From: Trichodesmium sp. MAG_R02
Lineage (GTDB): Bacteria; Cyanobacteriota; Cyanobacteriia; Cyanobacteriales; Microcoleaceae
Assembly: GCA_023356605.1 (NCBI GenBank)
Contig: JAKQYE010000023.1
Span: 2,061-41,405, forward strand
Direction: 5' to 3'
Length of the DNA: 39,345 bases
Shown: positions 24,181 to 32,027 of the stretch, one piece after another
Numbering within the stretch: the first letter of the stretch is position 1
Layout of the letters: the number at the start of each line of letters is the position of its first letter
Translations under genes and position numbers: made by a program
The notes under the pieces: model-generated
Seen by the model: only the letters and a program-made list of their open reading frames with translations
Told to the model about the DNA's origin: nothing
Databases searched by the model: none

Positions 24181-26049
24181 TTAGAAAAAATCTTGTATAT
24201 TAATGTCATTATTGGAATTTTCTGACAATTTTTCATCCCTGTTTATTCCTGATACATCTTCCGGATTATTTTCATTACTTTTTTGTTGATTTTTCCATTT
24301 TTCTCCTGGTTCAGCAGCAAGTTTAGGAGTAGAATTATTAACTCCATAAATTGGCTCTGACTGAATATTTTTCAACTGGGAAACTTCTGGTTTTTCCCCT
24401 TCTTGAAATTCCACAGACTCTTCCACATCATTTTGTTGACAATTATCCCATTTTACCTCTGGTTCGACATCAGGTTTAGCGGATTTTGGGTAGGGCAAGT
24501 TATTCTCCCAATTATTAATATTATTTTGTTTGTCATTATCCCATTTTACCCCTGGTTCAGCTACAGCTTGAGCCGCCGGATTATTAGTTCCATAATTAGG
24601 TTCTGGTTTAATAATTTCTAACTTCTCAAACTCTGATTTTTCCTGTTTTTGCTCTTGAGATTGAGGAGATTTTCTTAGCTTAACTCCACCTCTACGTCTA
24701 CGAGAAGTCTGCTCTTCAGTAGTATCTTCCGCCACAACTTCATACAAAATTGCCAACTTATTTTTATTGCTACCTCGACGCAAAACTCGACCCAATCTTT
24801 GAATATATTCTCGTTCACTACCTGTACCAGACAAAATAATTGCTACCCTCGCATCAGGCACATCAACACCTTCATTTAAAACATGAGAAGCTACAATAGT
24901 TTTATATTCCCCAGTCCGAAATTTACTCAAAACTTCATGGCGTTCTTTTACAGGTGTTTGATGAGTAATTGCTGGAATTAAAAAGTCATAAGAAATTCGA
25001 TAAACTGTAGTATTATCAGCCGTAAAAATTAAGGTACGTTCAGGAAAATGTTGAGCAAGTAAATTACTTAAAGTTCGTAATTTTCCCTCAGTACCAAGAG
25101 CAATATCTTTAGCTTGACGGTGAGCTAACATGGCTCGACGACCAGCAGTGGAACGAGCACTGGCTATAATAAAACTTTTCCAACCATTTACCCCACCTAA
25201 TTTAATATTAGCCTGTTTTAAAAAGTCATTTCTAATTGTCATTAACTTGTTATATTCTTCCCGCTCCTGTTGCGAGAGTTTGACCATTATTTGCACAATT
25301 TTATGGTCAGCTAAAGCGGCACCTGCTAACTCTTCAGGAGTTTTGCTGAAAACCGTAGGTCCAATTAAATAATTTAGGTCAGAATGACGACCATCAGAAC
25401 GGTTAGGAGTAGCAGTCAGACCGAGGCGATAAGGAGCGATCGCGTATTCGGCTATTACCCGATAAAAATCAGTGGGCAAGTGGTGACATTCATCAAAAAC
25501 TAATAGAGCATATTTATTTCCTATCGCCTCCGCATGAATAGTTGCACTATCGTAAGTTGCCACTAAAATTGGTGTTTGCTCTCTAGAACCACCCCCCAGT
25601 AAACCCACCTCCACATCAGGAAAAGCCGCGTTTAAATGTGCATACCATTGGTGCATTAAATCTAAGGTAGGCACTACTATAAGGGTACTGCGCGGAGTTG
25701 CCTGCATTGCCAGTTGTGCTAAATATGTTTTACCCGAAGCCGTCGGAAGAATGACAACTCCATTTCTACCACTTTGTTTCCAAGCGTTCAATGCAGCTTC
25801 CTGATGGGGATAGGGCAGCATCTCAAAACTAGGAATGAGTTCTACAGGTGCAAATTCTTTAGCTTTGTCAACAAAGTCTATTTTTTCTGCTTTTAATAAT
25901 TCTACTAAAGGGCGATAGTCTATTGCCCGAACCCGAAATTTTTCTACCCGGTCATCCCAGGTGGCGTAGTCTATCCAAGCTTTTCCCTGGGGCGGGGGAT
26001 GGAGGATAAGAGTGCCGCGATCGAATGAGATTGTTGATTGACGATACAT
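24181..26049 (-). CDS. DEAD/DEAH-box superfamily 2 helicase, XPB/Rad25-like, with a repetitive acidic tail
   Basis: This 622-residue protein is a predicted 3'-5' DNA helicase or translocase of the XPB-like group. Motif I is PTASGKT (102-108), motif II DECH (186-189) and motif III LTATP (about 209-213). The second RecA domain has SHVLNEGVDVPDA and the arginine-finger motif QRLGRVLRRG. Residues 1-80 form a short damage-recognition-like N-terminal domain. From about residue 450 on, the protein is hydrophilic and probably disordered, with repeated motifs EPGVKWDN, EPEVKWDN and EPGEKWKN and the pair EPNYGTNN / EPIYGVNN. It ends INIQDFF. The ATG at 26047-26049 starts it. Bacterial XPB-like proteins are linked to DNA repair; the exact role here is inferred. 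Confidence 0.9.
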   Translation of the reverse strand: MYRQSTISFDRGTLILHPPPQGKAWIDYATWDDRVEKFRVRAIDYRPLVELLKAEKIDFVDKAKEFAPVELIPSFEMLPYPHQEAALNAWKQSGRNGVVILPTASGKTYLAQLAMQATPRSTLIVVPTLDLMHQWYAHLNAAFPDVEVGLLGGGSREQTPILVATYDSATIHAEAIGNKYALLVFDECHHLPTDFYRVIAEYAIAPYRLGLTATPNRSDGRHSDLNYLIGPTVFSKTPEELAGAALADHKIVQIMVKLSQQEREEYNKLMTIRNDFLKQANIKLGGVNGWKSFIIASARSTAGRRAMLAHRQAKDIALGTEGKLRTLSNLLAQHFPERTLIFTADNTTVYRISYDFLIPAITHQTPVKERHEVLSKFRTGEYKTIVASHVLNEGVDVPDARVAIILSGTGSEREYIQRLGRVLRRGSNKNKLAILYEVVAEDTTEEQTSRRRRGGVKLRKSPQSQEQKQEKSEFEKLEIIKPEPNYGTNNPAAQAVAEPGVKWDNDKQNNINNWENNLPYPKSAKPDVEPEVKWDNCQQNDVEESVEFQEGEKPEVSQLKNIQSEPIYGVNNSTPKLAAEPGEKWKNQQKSNENNPEDVSGINRDEKLSENSNNDINIQDFF

Positions 26050-26572
26050 TATTTCGCTGATTTAACAATAACCTAGATGAAAATCCTGTTTATATCATAT
26101 CGGTTTGAATACTGAGCACCTAACTATTAACAATGAGCATTTTATATTCGGCCACAAAGCAGCTCTGAAAGAGGCTACTTATTAATCCTTTTCTTTAATG
26201 ATTTTGGCGCATCAATTTTTTAATCATCCAAAGTAAAGAAATTTTTATAAGCTTGGTTTAAACCTCTCAAAGATTGCTCTCCATGGTACAACTGAAACTG
26301 CTGATAACCACTCTTTATCTTCAATCTTTTTAGCTTGAGTAATAAAAAGCTTTTGTAGTTAACAATTAGTTGGTTTCTTTTCTCCTAATTTATATTTTTC
26401 ACTAGGCAAACTAGACTATCATTCCAAACAACACGGACATAGCCATACCCTCCCTTTGCTAATCGTTTTTTTGTCCCAGTGTTGGATATTAACGAAACTT
26501 CAATCTAGCCTTCATAATCTGAGTTTTTAACTATTAATATTTACCATTACATGCTTATTGAAAAAAAAAAAC

Positions 26573-26615
26573 AAAAAGTCGCCCTAGAATGGCGAGGCTT
26601 CAGACCCAATTTTTT
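26573..26615. repeat. Hairpin-bearing repeat resembling 34733-34775
   Basis: AAAAAGTC, a GCC...GGCGAGG stem, GAGGCTTCAGACCCAA and a T-run. The copy at 34733 has the same order with a better stem (CCTCGC and GCGAGG). A third weak copy is near 19140. It is possibly a subterminal hairpin of an IS200/IS605-type element. Confidence 0.5.
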
Positions 26616-26630
26616 TGTGATTTTCCTGTT

Positions 26631-26669
26631 CCCTATCTAAATCAAAAAAATTATAGATTGTAGATAGGG
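26631..26669 (-). terminator. Possible terminator of the cyclophilin gene
   Basis: CCCTATCTA and TAGATAGGG form a 9-bp stem around a 21-base AT-rich loop, 11 bases past the stop codon on the minus strand. The loop is long, so the assignment is weak. Confidence 0.35.
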
Positions 26670-26679
26670 TAGATTGAAA

Positions 26680-27099
26680 TTACTTTTCAATCTTCACAGA
26701 AATAATTTTGTCACCCTTACGAATAGCATTGACAATATCCATATCTTCTGTTTTTCCAAAAGTTGTATGAACTCCATCTAAATGAGGTTGGGGAGAGTGA
26801 CAAATAAAGAATTGACTGCCACCTGTATCTTTACCAGCATGAGCCATGGATAAAGTTCCTTCTAAATGTTTATTACTATTAATTTCACATTTGATTTTAT
26901 AACCAGGGCCACCTGTACCCGTACCTTCTGGGCAACCTCCTTGAACCATAAAATCAGGAATAACACGATGAAAATTTAAGCCATTATAAAATCCTTTTTC
27001 ACTTAATTCAACAAAATTCTTCACAGTATTGGGAGCATCACTATCAAACAATTCTAGATTGATTTTGCCCTTTTCTGTTTCCATGATAGCTCGTGTCAT
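26680..27099 (-). CDS. Peptidyl-prolyl cis-trans isomerase, cyclophilin type
   Basis: This 139-residue minimal cyclophilin speeds proline isomerisation during folding. The catalytic segment [13 protein letters not shown] lies at residues 43-55 with the catalytic Arg45, followed by GSQFFI (94-99) and the hydrophobic-pocket stretch [11 protein letters not shown] (106-116). There is no signal peptide, so it is cytosolic. An AGGAG about 12 bases before the ATG supports the start. It begins 20 bases after the TenA-like gene and probably shares its transcript. Its short length is typical of bacterial single-domain cyclophilins. Confidence 0.95.
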   Translation of the reverse strand: MTRAIMETEKGKINLELFDSDAPNTVKNFVELSEKGFYNGLNFHRVIPDFMVQGGCPEGTGTGGPGYKIKCEINSNKHLEGTLSMAHAGKDTGGSQFFICHSPQPHLDGVHTTFGKTEDMDIVNAIRKGDKIISVKIEK

Positions 27100-27119
27100 T
27101 TTTGGAATTTCTCCTAAAG

Positions 27120-27740
27120 TTAATTAGCGATATTATACGCCATTTGCCAAAAGTCTTGTTCTAGTCTAGCGACATTTAAAAAAGTAGCTTCAGATTGACT
27201 TTGTATTGTTTTTGAGGCACTTTGTAACACCTCATTAGCTTGTGCCTCTAGTAGTTTAACATAGTTTGTAAATTCTGAATTTCCCCAACGGTTGGCAAAT
27301 TCATTATAAGGCTGAGGCATTTTTCCTGGCAGTTGCCAACCTTGATTATAAGCAAATTCAATTTCCCACAATGCAGTTGCCTGTAATGGATATGGCATTT
27401 CAGTTAGCTTATTCATAAAACTACAATATTCTGTACAAGTAGATTGTTTTTCAATATTCAAATCTAATTGTCTTTCTGTTGCTTTAACTTCAAACCAATT
27501 TAGTTCATCTTGGAGAGCATTTAGTCCCCTAAGAATTACATCAAAATGAGAGATTGGAGCATAAGTTAAAATTCTACCTACCATCCGAGTAAATTCCACA
27601 ACAAATAGATAATCTTGTACTATCCAGGTGTTAAATTGTTGAGGTTTAATAGTACCTAATTTACATTCATTTAAAAATGGGTGTATAGTGGCTAATTTCC
27701 ATTCTTGAGAGTATTTGTTTAATAGTTCTTGACAGTTCAT
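27120..27740 (-). CDS. TenA/THI-4 family protein (thiaminase II-like)
   Basis: Read from the ATG at 27738-27740 the protein has 206 residues. A TTG seven codons upstream would lengthen it, but the ATG aligns better with the family and has AAAGG about ten bases before it. TenA proteins are all-helical. Some hydrolyse degraded thiamine pyrimidines for salvage and some have other roles. Visible features are the N-terminal [17 protein letters not shown], the internal [20 protein letters not shown], the central [11 protein letters not shown] and the terminal [10 protein letters not shown], which matches the family ending. Two Cys lie in CTEYC. The thiaminase catalytic set was not fully checked, so the activity is uncertain. 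No other thiamine gene is nearby. Confidence 0.82.
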   Translation of the reverse strand: MNCQELLNKYSQEWKLATIHPFLNECKLGTIKPQQFNTWIVQDYLFVVEFTRMVGRILTYAPISHFDVILRGLNALQDELNWFEVKATERQLDLNIEKQSTCTEYCSFMNKLTEMPYPLQATALWEIEFAYNQGWQLPGKMPQPYNEFANRWGNSEFTNYVKLLEAQANEVLQSASKTIQSQSEATFLNVARLEQDFWQMAYNIAN

Positions 27741-27807
27741 CCTCTTACCTTTTGCTGACAACTGAAATAACTCAATTCTTTTTCAATAGATATTTTTCAA
27801 CTATAGC

Positions 27808-29736
27808 TTAAGAATCTATCTCTGCTAATTCTAACCATCTTTCTGTAGCAATATCAATCTCTTGTCCTAAACTTTCTACCTTTTCATGAAGTTTTTGAAC
27901 TTCGCTGACCTCTGCTGGAGGTGCATTATAAAGTTCATTTTCCGCCTCAGCTTTCTCAGTCTCTAACTGAGCAATTTTTTTCTCTAAGTTCTCATATTCT
28001 CGCTTCTCTTTTGACGAGAGTTTTCTTTGTCCAGTTTGATCACGAGAAACCCTTTCTAATTTTTGCTGTTTAGACTTAGTTGCCTTTGACTTTTCTTCAA
28101 CTTCTACAGATTTTTTTGCTGCAGCTTCTACTTCTTTATAATCTAAATAAAGTGAATAGTTTCCGGGATATTGTCGCAAAATTCCTAAGCCTTCAAAAGA
28201 AAAAATACGATCTACAGTCCGGTCGAGAAAATAACGATCATGAGAAACTACAATTACACAGCCATTAAATTCTTCTAGATACTCCTCCAACACTGCCAAA
28301 GTTTGTACATCCAAATCATTAGTCGGTTCATCCAAAATCAAAACATTAGGGGCACTCATCAATACTTTTAACAGAAATAATCGTCTTTTTTCCCCACCAG
28401 AAAGTTTATAGATAGGAGCATATTGTTGATTACCTGGAAACAGAAATCTTTCCAGCATTTGAGAAGCACTAATTTGACTACCATCTGCAGTTTTAACATA
28501 TTCTGCTACATCTTTTATATAATCTATCACCCGTTGATTTTCAGTCCCAGCATCCAGCAAATTTTCTGAATGTTGGTCAAAATAACCTATATGTATTGTT
28601 GTCCCAATTTCTACTTTGCCAGAATCAGGTTTAACCCTACCTGTAATAATATCCATTAAGGTTGATTTTCCCATTCCATTACTACCAATGATTCCCACTC
28701 TATCTTCAGGTACAAATTCATAAGTAAAATCTTTAATTAAAGTTCTACCATTATAAGATTTAGAAATATTTTCTAGCTCAATAACCTTTTTGCCAATTCG
28801 ACGACCGGCAGTAGAAATATCCACCTTTCCTAAACCTTCTTTAAATTCTCTTCCTGCCATTTCTTCTATGCGTTGAATCCGAGCTTTTTGTTTAGTACTG
28901 CGAGCTTTTGGTCCTCGTTTTAACCATTCTAATTCCCTGCGTAATATACCTTGATGTTTCTTTTGAGAGCTAACAATTGATTCTTCAGCTAAAGCTTTTT
29001 TTTCTAAATAGTAGGAATAGTTACCGGAATAAGTGTAAATATCCCCTCTATCTATTTCCAGAATTTTATTAGTAACCCGGTCCAGAAAATAACGGTCATG
29101 AGTAATTAATAAGATAGCTCCATAAAAAGTCTTCAAGTAACTTTGTAACCACTCTACAGACGTAGCATCTAAATGGTTTGTTGGCTCATCCATCAACAAA
29201 ACATCAGGTTCAGAAAGTAAGGCTGTCCCTAAAGCAATTCGTTTACGATAACCCCCAGATAAATTACCAACTTTAACCTCAAAATCTTGAATTCCTAATT
29301 GACTCAGGATGATTTTTGCCTTAGTTTCTAATTCCCAAGCATTAGTAGTATCCATCTTTTGAGTTACTTCTGAAAAACGTGCCATTAACTGATTATCTTC
29401 TGGATAATGAGCTAGTTTTTGTGATAGTTCTTGGTACTCTTTTACCACTGCCATTTGTTGACCACTATCGGTAAAAACTTGTTCTAATACGGTGTTATTT
29501 TCATCCAAATCTGGTTGCTGAGGTAAATAAATAATCCTGAGGTTTTGATTAACTAAAATTTGACCGCTATCTGTGGGTTCTAGACCAGCAATTATTTTTA
29601 ATAGAGTTGATTTTCCTGAACCATTTGTACCAATTAAACCAACTTTGTCGTTAGAGTCTAAACTGAAGCTTGCATCTTTTAAAATTTCTTTGATGCCAAA
29701 GTCTTTTTTTACTGATTGAAGTGTGAATATACTCAT
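27808..29736 (-). CDS. ABC-F family ATPase, Uup-like
   Basis: This 642-residue soluble protein has two ATPase domains and no membrane segments. ABC-F proteins act on ribosomes or, for Uup, influence DNA and ribosome processes. Domain 1 has the Walker A GTNGSGKST (36-44), signature LSGGY (159-163) and Walker B LLMDEPTNHLD (180-190). Domain 2 has GSNGMGKST (near 350-358), signature LSGGEKRR (about 442-449) and LILDEPTNDLD. The linker between them is charged (KRGPKARSTKQKARIQ), as expected for the ABC-F arm. A C-terminal coiled coil rich in Lys and Glu (about 560-642) is the Uup hallmark. It is the likely first gene of a unit with the TenA-like gene 67 bases downstream. Confidence 0.93.
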   Translation of the reverse strand: MSIFTLQSVKKDFGIKEILKDASFSLDSNDKVGLIGTNGSGKSTLLKIIAGLEPTDSGQILVNQNLRIIYLPQQPDLDENNTVLEQVFTDSGQQMAVVKEYQELSQKLAHYPEDNQLMARFSEVTQKMDTTNAWELETKAKIILSQLGIQDFEVKVGNLSGGYRKRIALGTALLSEPDVLLMDEPTNHLDATSVEWLQSYLKTFYGAILLITHDRYFLDRVTNKILEIDRGDIYTYSGNYSYYLEKKALAEESIVSSQKKHQGILRRELEWLKRGPKARSTKQKARIQRIEEMAGREFKEGLGKVDISTAGRRIGKKVIELENISKSYNGRTLIKDFTYEFVPEDRVGIIGSNGMGKSTLMDIITGRVKPDSGKVEIGTTIHIGYFDQHSENLLDAGTENQRVIDYIKDVAEYVKTADGSQISASQMLERFLFPGNQQYAPIYKLSGGEKRRLFLLKVLMSAPNVLILDEPTNDLDVQTLAVLEEYLEEFNGCVIVVSHDRYFLDRTVDRIFSFEGLGILRQYPGNYSLYLDYKEVEAAAKKSVEVEEKSKATKSKQQKLERVSRDQTGQRKLSSKEKREYENLEKKIAQLETEKAEAENELYNAPPAEVSEVQKLHEKVESLGQEIDIATERWLELAEIDS

Positions 29737-30030
29737 TGGTTAATTTAAAAGTAAAAAGTAAAAAATAGTTTTGTAGTACTTAATTAGAGTTTTGTAGTAA
29801 TTAATTAGTAGGTAATAATTCAGTTATTAACTATTTCATAAATAATGAATATACACTCTCTATATAAAGGCCATTTTAGTTATCAGTTATTAGTGCCTCT
29901 TACTAAATTAGGAAGCAAGAAAATCAGATAAGTACCCGTGCCAAATTAATTTAACATTTTTCAGGGAGTAGGAAGTAAGGGTAAAAAATATACTTGATAA
30001 TAATTTGGCTTAACTACTTAACCGACCCAC

Positions 30031-30087
30031 CCGCAGATCTTCATATATCTTTATGTATATTTACATTTTCAAAGAGACTTATACGAA
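30031..30087. repeat. Dispersed repeat, copy 2 (pair with 2627-2680)
   Basis: Starts CCGCAGATCTTCATATAT and ends CAAAGAGACTTATACGAA. See the first copy. Confidence 0.65.
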
Positions 30088-30099
30088 TAATATTCCTTC

Positions 30100-30285
30100 T
30101 AGAACTCAATATCAATAAAGTTTATCAATAACTAATTTTTAATGAGAATGAGAAAGTTAGTTATGATTCTTTATCATAGTGAAAATTGATGCTATAGCTA
30201 TAAAGCTTTCAGGGTTAGAATTTAGGGCTATAGATTAATAAAACTTATCAATTTAATGTTAAGAAGGGCGGAATATGGGAGTTAA
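30100..30285. repeat. Dispersed repeat of about 170 bp, copy 1 (inverted copy at 35741-35900)
   Basis: It shares GCTATAGCTATAA, TTTCAGGG and AATAAAACTTATCAATTTAA followed by TGTTAAGAAG with the reverse complement of the second copy. AGTTTATCAATAA near its left end and ACTTATCAAT near its right end occur in both copies. It has no coding capacity. Confidence 0.7.
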
Positions 30286-30358
30286 TTTAAGCAACCAATA
30301 TACAGTTAATTCTACTTGACTACTTATTTCTTTTTTTACAACCTTAATAGGTTTGGTA

Positions 30359-30877
30359 TTAGATAGTGCGAACTTCTTTATGAGGTAATAAGTAAATTAT
30401 GCCTGAAATTATCGTTAAAGCAACAGAAACCCAAAACATAACTATCCCTATAGTTGCTAAAATTTTAGGTAAAGGAGTAATTAATAAAGCCACAGCAATA
30501 ATTTGACTTATAGTTTTTAATTTACCCCAAATATTAGCTCCTGAAATTTTGCTTTGATTAACACGCCAACCAGCTATAGTTAACTCTCGACCTAAAATTA
30601 AAAATACTCCCCAGGCAGGAACCTTACCTAATTCAATTAATGCTAATAAAGGTGCTAATATCAACAATTTATCTACTAAAGGATCTAAAAATTTACCTAA
30701 GTCAGTGACTTGATTAAGTTTTCGTGCTAAATAACCATCTAAAAAATCTGTAGCTGAAGCAATTAAAAAGATAATTAAACATATCCAAAGATTCTGATTA
30801 GTTGGAGTATTGAGAGTGTAAAGAATGATAGGTACTCCCAACAGACGAGAAAAGGTAATCCAGTTAGGTATGTTCAT
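30359..30877 (-). CDS. pgsA: CDP-diacylglycerol--glycerol-3-phosphate 3-phosphatidyltransferase
   Basis: This 172-residue inner-membrane enzyme makes phosphatidylglycerophosphate, the precursor of phosphatidylglycerol, an essential thylakoid lipid. The CDP-alcohol phosphotransferase motif is complete: D44, D47-G48, A51-R52, G61, D65 and D69 in TDFLDGYLAR and GKFLDPLVDK. Four to six hydrophobic helices are visible. The start is placed at the ATG at 30875-30877 (MNIPNWITFSRLLGVP), which matches family N-termini. A TTG 16 codons upstream would lie inside a transposon-type end (TATAGCAATC) and is less likely. The gene is alone on this strand between repeat-rich spacers. Confidence 0.95.
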   Translation of the reverse strand: MNIPNWITFSRLLGVPIILYTLNTPTNQNLWICLIIFLIASATDFLDGYLARKLNQVTDLGKFLDPLVDKLLILAPLLALIELGKVPAWGVFLILGRELTIAGWRVNQSKISGANIWGKLKTISQIIAVALLITPLPKILATIGIVMFWVSVALTIISGIIYLLPHKEVRTI

Positions 30878-31159
30878 AATTGAAGAAGGAATAAGGAAGA
30901 GGGAGTAGACATTATTATATAGCAATCTAACTATAGGTTTTAAGGTTTTATCTAATACTATTTCTCAAAAACTTTTCAATCTGTATCTTGAGCCAGAAAC
31001 CCACTCCTAACTCCGATGGTGGAGGGGGAGTAACTAAAACAGTTGCATACAGCCTCGGTATTGTTAAATTTTATTAATCTTATAGAAAAACATAAAAAAA
31101 TAACAAAAAATATCTGAGACTGGGATTAGTTAAATTCCCATAAATAGGTTTATGAATGA
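30878..31159. other. Spacer upstream of pgsA
   Basis: A solo TATAGCAATCTAA end (near 30919) of the 138-bp element family lies within 50 bases of the pgsA start. Nothing else is recognised. Confidence 0.4.
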
Positions 31160-31475
31160 AATGATCTGAATTCTGCAAAATATTATCGGAGTTTGTTACA
31201 AGACAGCTTGGAATATTTGGAAACCGGGAGAGTTAGATGCTTATCAACTACCCAGTGGAACAATTATTGTTAAGAATAATATCAACTCCTCTCAATTATT
31301 TATTTGTTCAAGTAGCCATTTATTGTAGAGTTTCTAGTGCTGAAAACAAGCCTAATCTTGAATCTCAAGCTGAAAGACTACTTAATTATTGCTATGCACA
31401 AAGGTTCTTCTGTTGTCAGGGTTGTTAAAGAGGTAGGTAGTGGAGTAAATGATAATAGACCCTTAGTTGTCAAGC
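31160..31475 (+). pseudogene. IS607-family serine recombinase (TnpA) relic
   Basis: The plus strand reads ILQNIIGVCYKTAWNIWKPG followed by ELDAYQLPSGTIIV, the MerR-like DNA-binding domain that opens IS607 resolvases. It runs to a stop near 31329. In another frame VAIYCRVSSAENKPNLESQA follows, the catalytic serine region (YCRVSS), and then ERLLNYCYAQ. A further frame change continues with SSVVRVVKEVGSGVNDNRP. At least two frameshifts plus loss of the C-terminus make it inactive. No tnpB of the IS607 kind is next to it. Confidence 0.8.
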
Positions 31476-32027
31476 TATAATAGAGCTTGATGTCCAAATA
31501 GAGTGGGAAAATCGGATTTGGAGGCCAAGCCTCTACAGTTTTGCTCATAAGTTATGTAGGATTGCTATATGTTAGTATATTCAGGTTTTCCTCTGGGTTT
31601 TAATTGAGTGACTGCGATAATCATTAAGATTGATTTTATGATATATGTATCAAGAGAAGAAGCGAAGCAATTATTAGATCGTAATATTTTTTTTCAAGAT
31701 TAGGAGCAAGATTTTTGAGAAATCAATCCAAAAAGCGGCGAGATTTTGGACAAAAATGAAATGGGATTGCTATAGTTATTCTATGATGCACTAAAACTTA
31801 AAGATTAAGATTTATCTAAAAATATAGTCATTTAATTTAAGAATGAAACAAATTTCCCCCTGAAATTATTTCGTAGCAATAAGCCCTCGTCTCAAGCGCA
31901 AGTTAAACAACTATAAAAAGAAAAAAAAACTTGAAAAATACAGGAAGAAAATAGTCTATATACTAGCTGTTTTTTTCTCATCATTAAATCAAAGATTGTC
32001 ACATGAGTCTCCCATAACTATTTTAAT
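31476..32027. other. Spacer upstream of cheA with element ends
   Basis: Solo GGATTGCTATA ends lie at 31559-31569 and 31764-31774, and a complete 93-bp TTATAGTCATTT element lies at 31823-31915. A 22-codon open stretch from 31638 is too weak to call. The cheA promoter must lie here but was not recognised. Confidence 0.5.
31823..31915. mobile_element. MITE-like element, TTATAGTCATTT family, copy 2 (inverted)
   Basis: It starts TATAGTCATTTAATTTAAGA and ends AGTTAAACAACTATA (93 bp). The first 30 bases match the reverse of the right end of 13418-13512. The centre (CCTCGTCTCAAGCG) is unlike the other copies. Confidence 0.7.

Larger units (their letters stand above)
26050..26679. other. Spacer with an IS200/IS605-like hairpin fragment
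   Basis: No gene is seen. A fragment at 26573-26615 (AAAAAGTCGCCCTAGAATGG then CGAGGCTTCAGACCC) resembles 34733-34775, and a hairpin lies at 26631-26669. Confidence 0.5.
29737..30358. other. Spacer with dispersed repeats
   Basis: No gene is seen. Repeats lie at 30031-30087 and 30100-30285; each is paired with a copy elsewhere in the window. Confidence 0.5.

Noticed and set aside
24403..24621. Hydrophobic plus-strand frame resembling a small membrane protein
   Set aside because: It is the complement of the Glu/Asn-rich repetitive tail of the helicase gene.
31638..31702. Short open frame MIYVSREEAKQLLDRNIFFQ
   Set aside because: Only 21 codons, no ribosome binding site and no match that I recognise.
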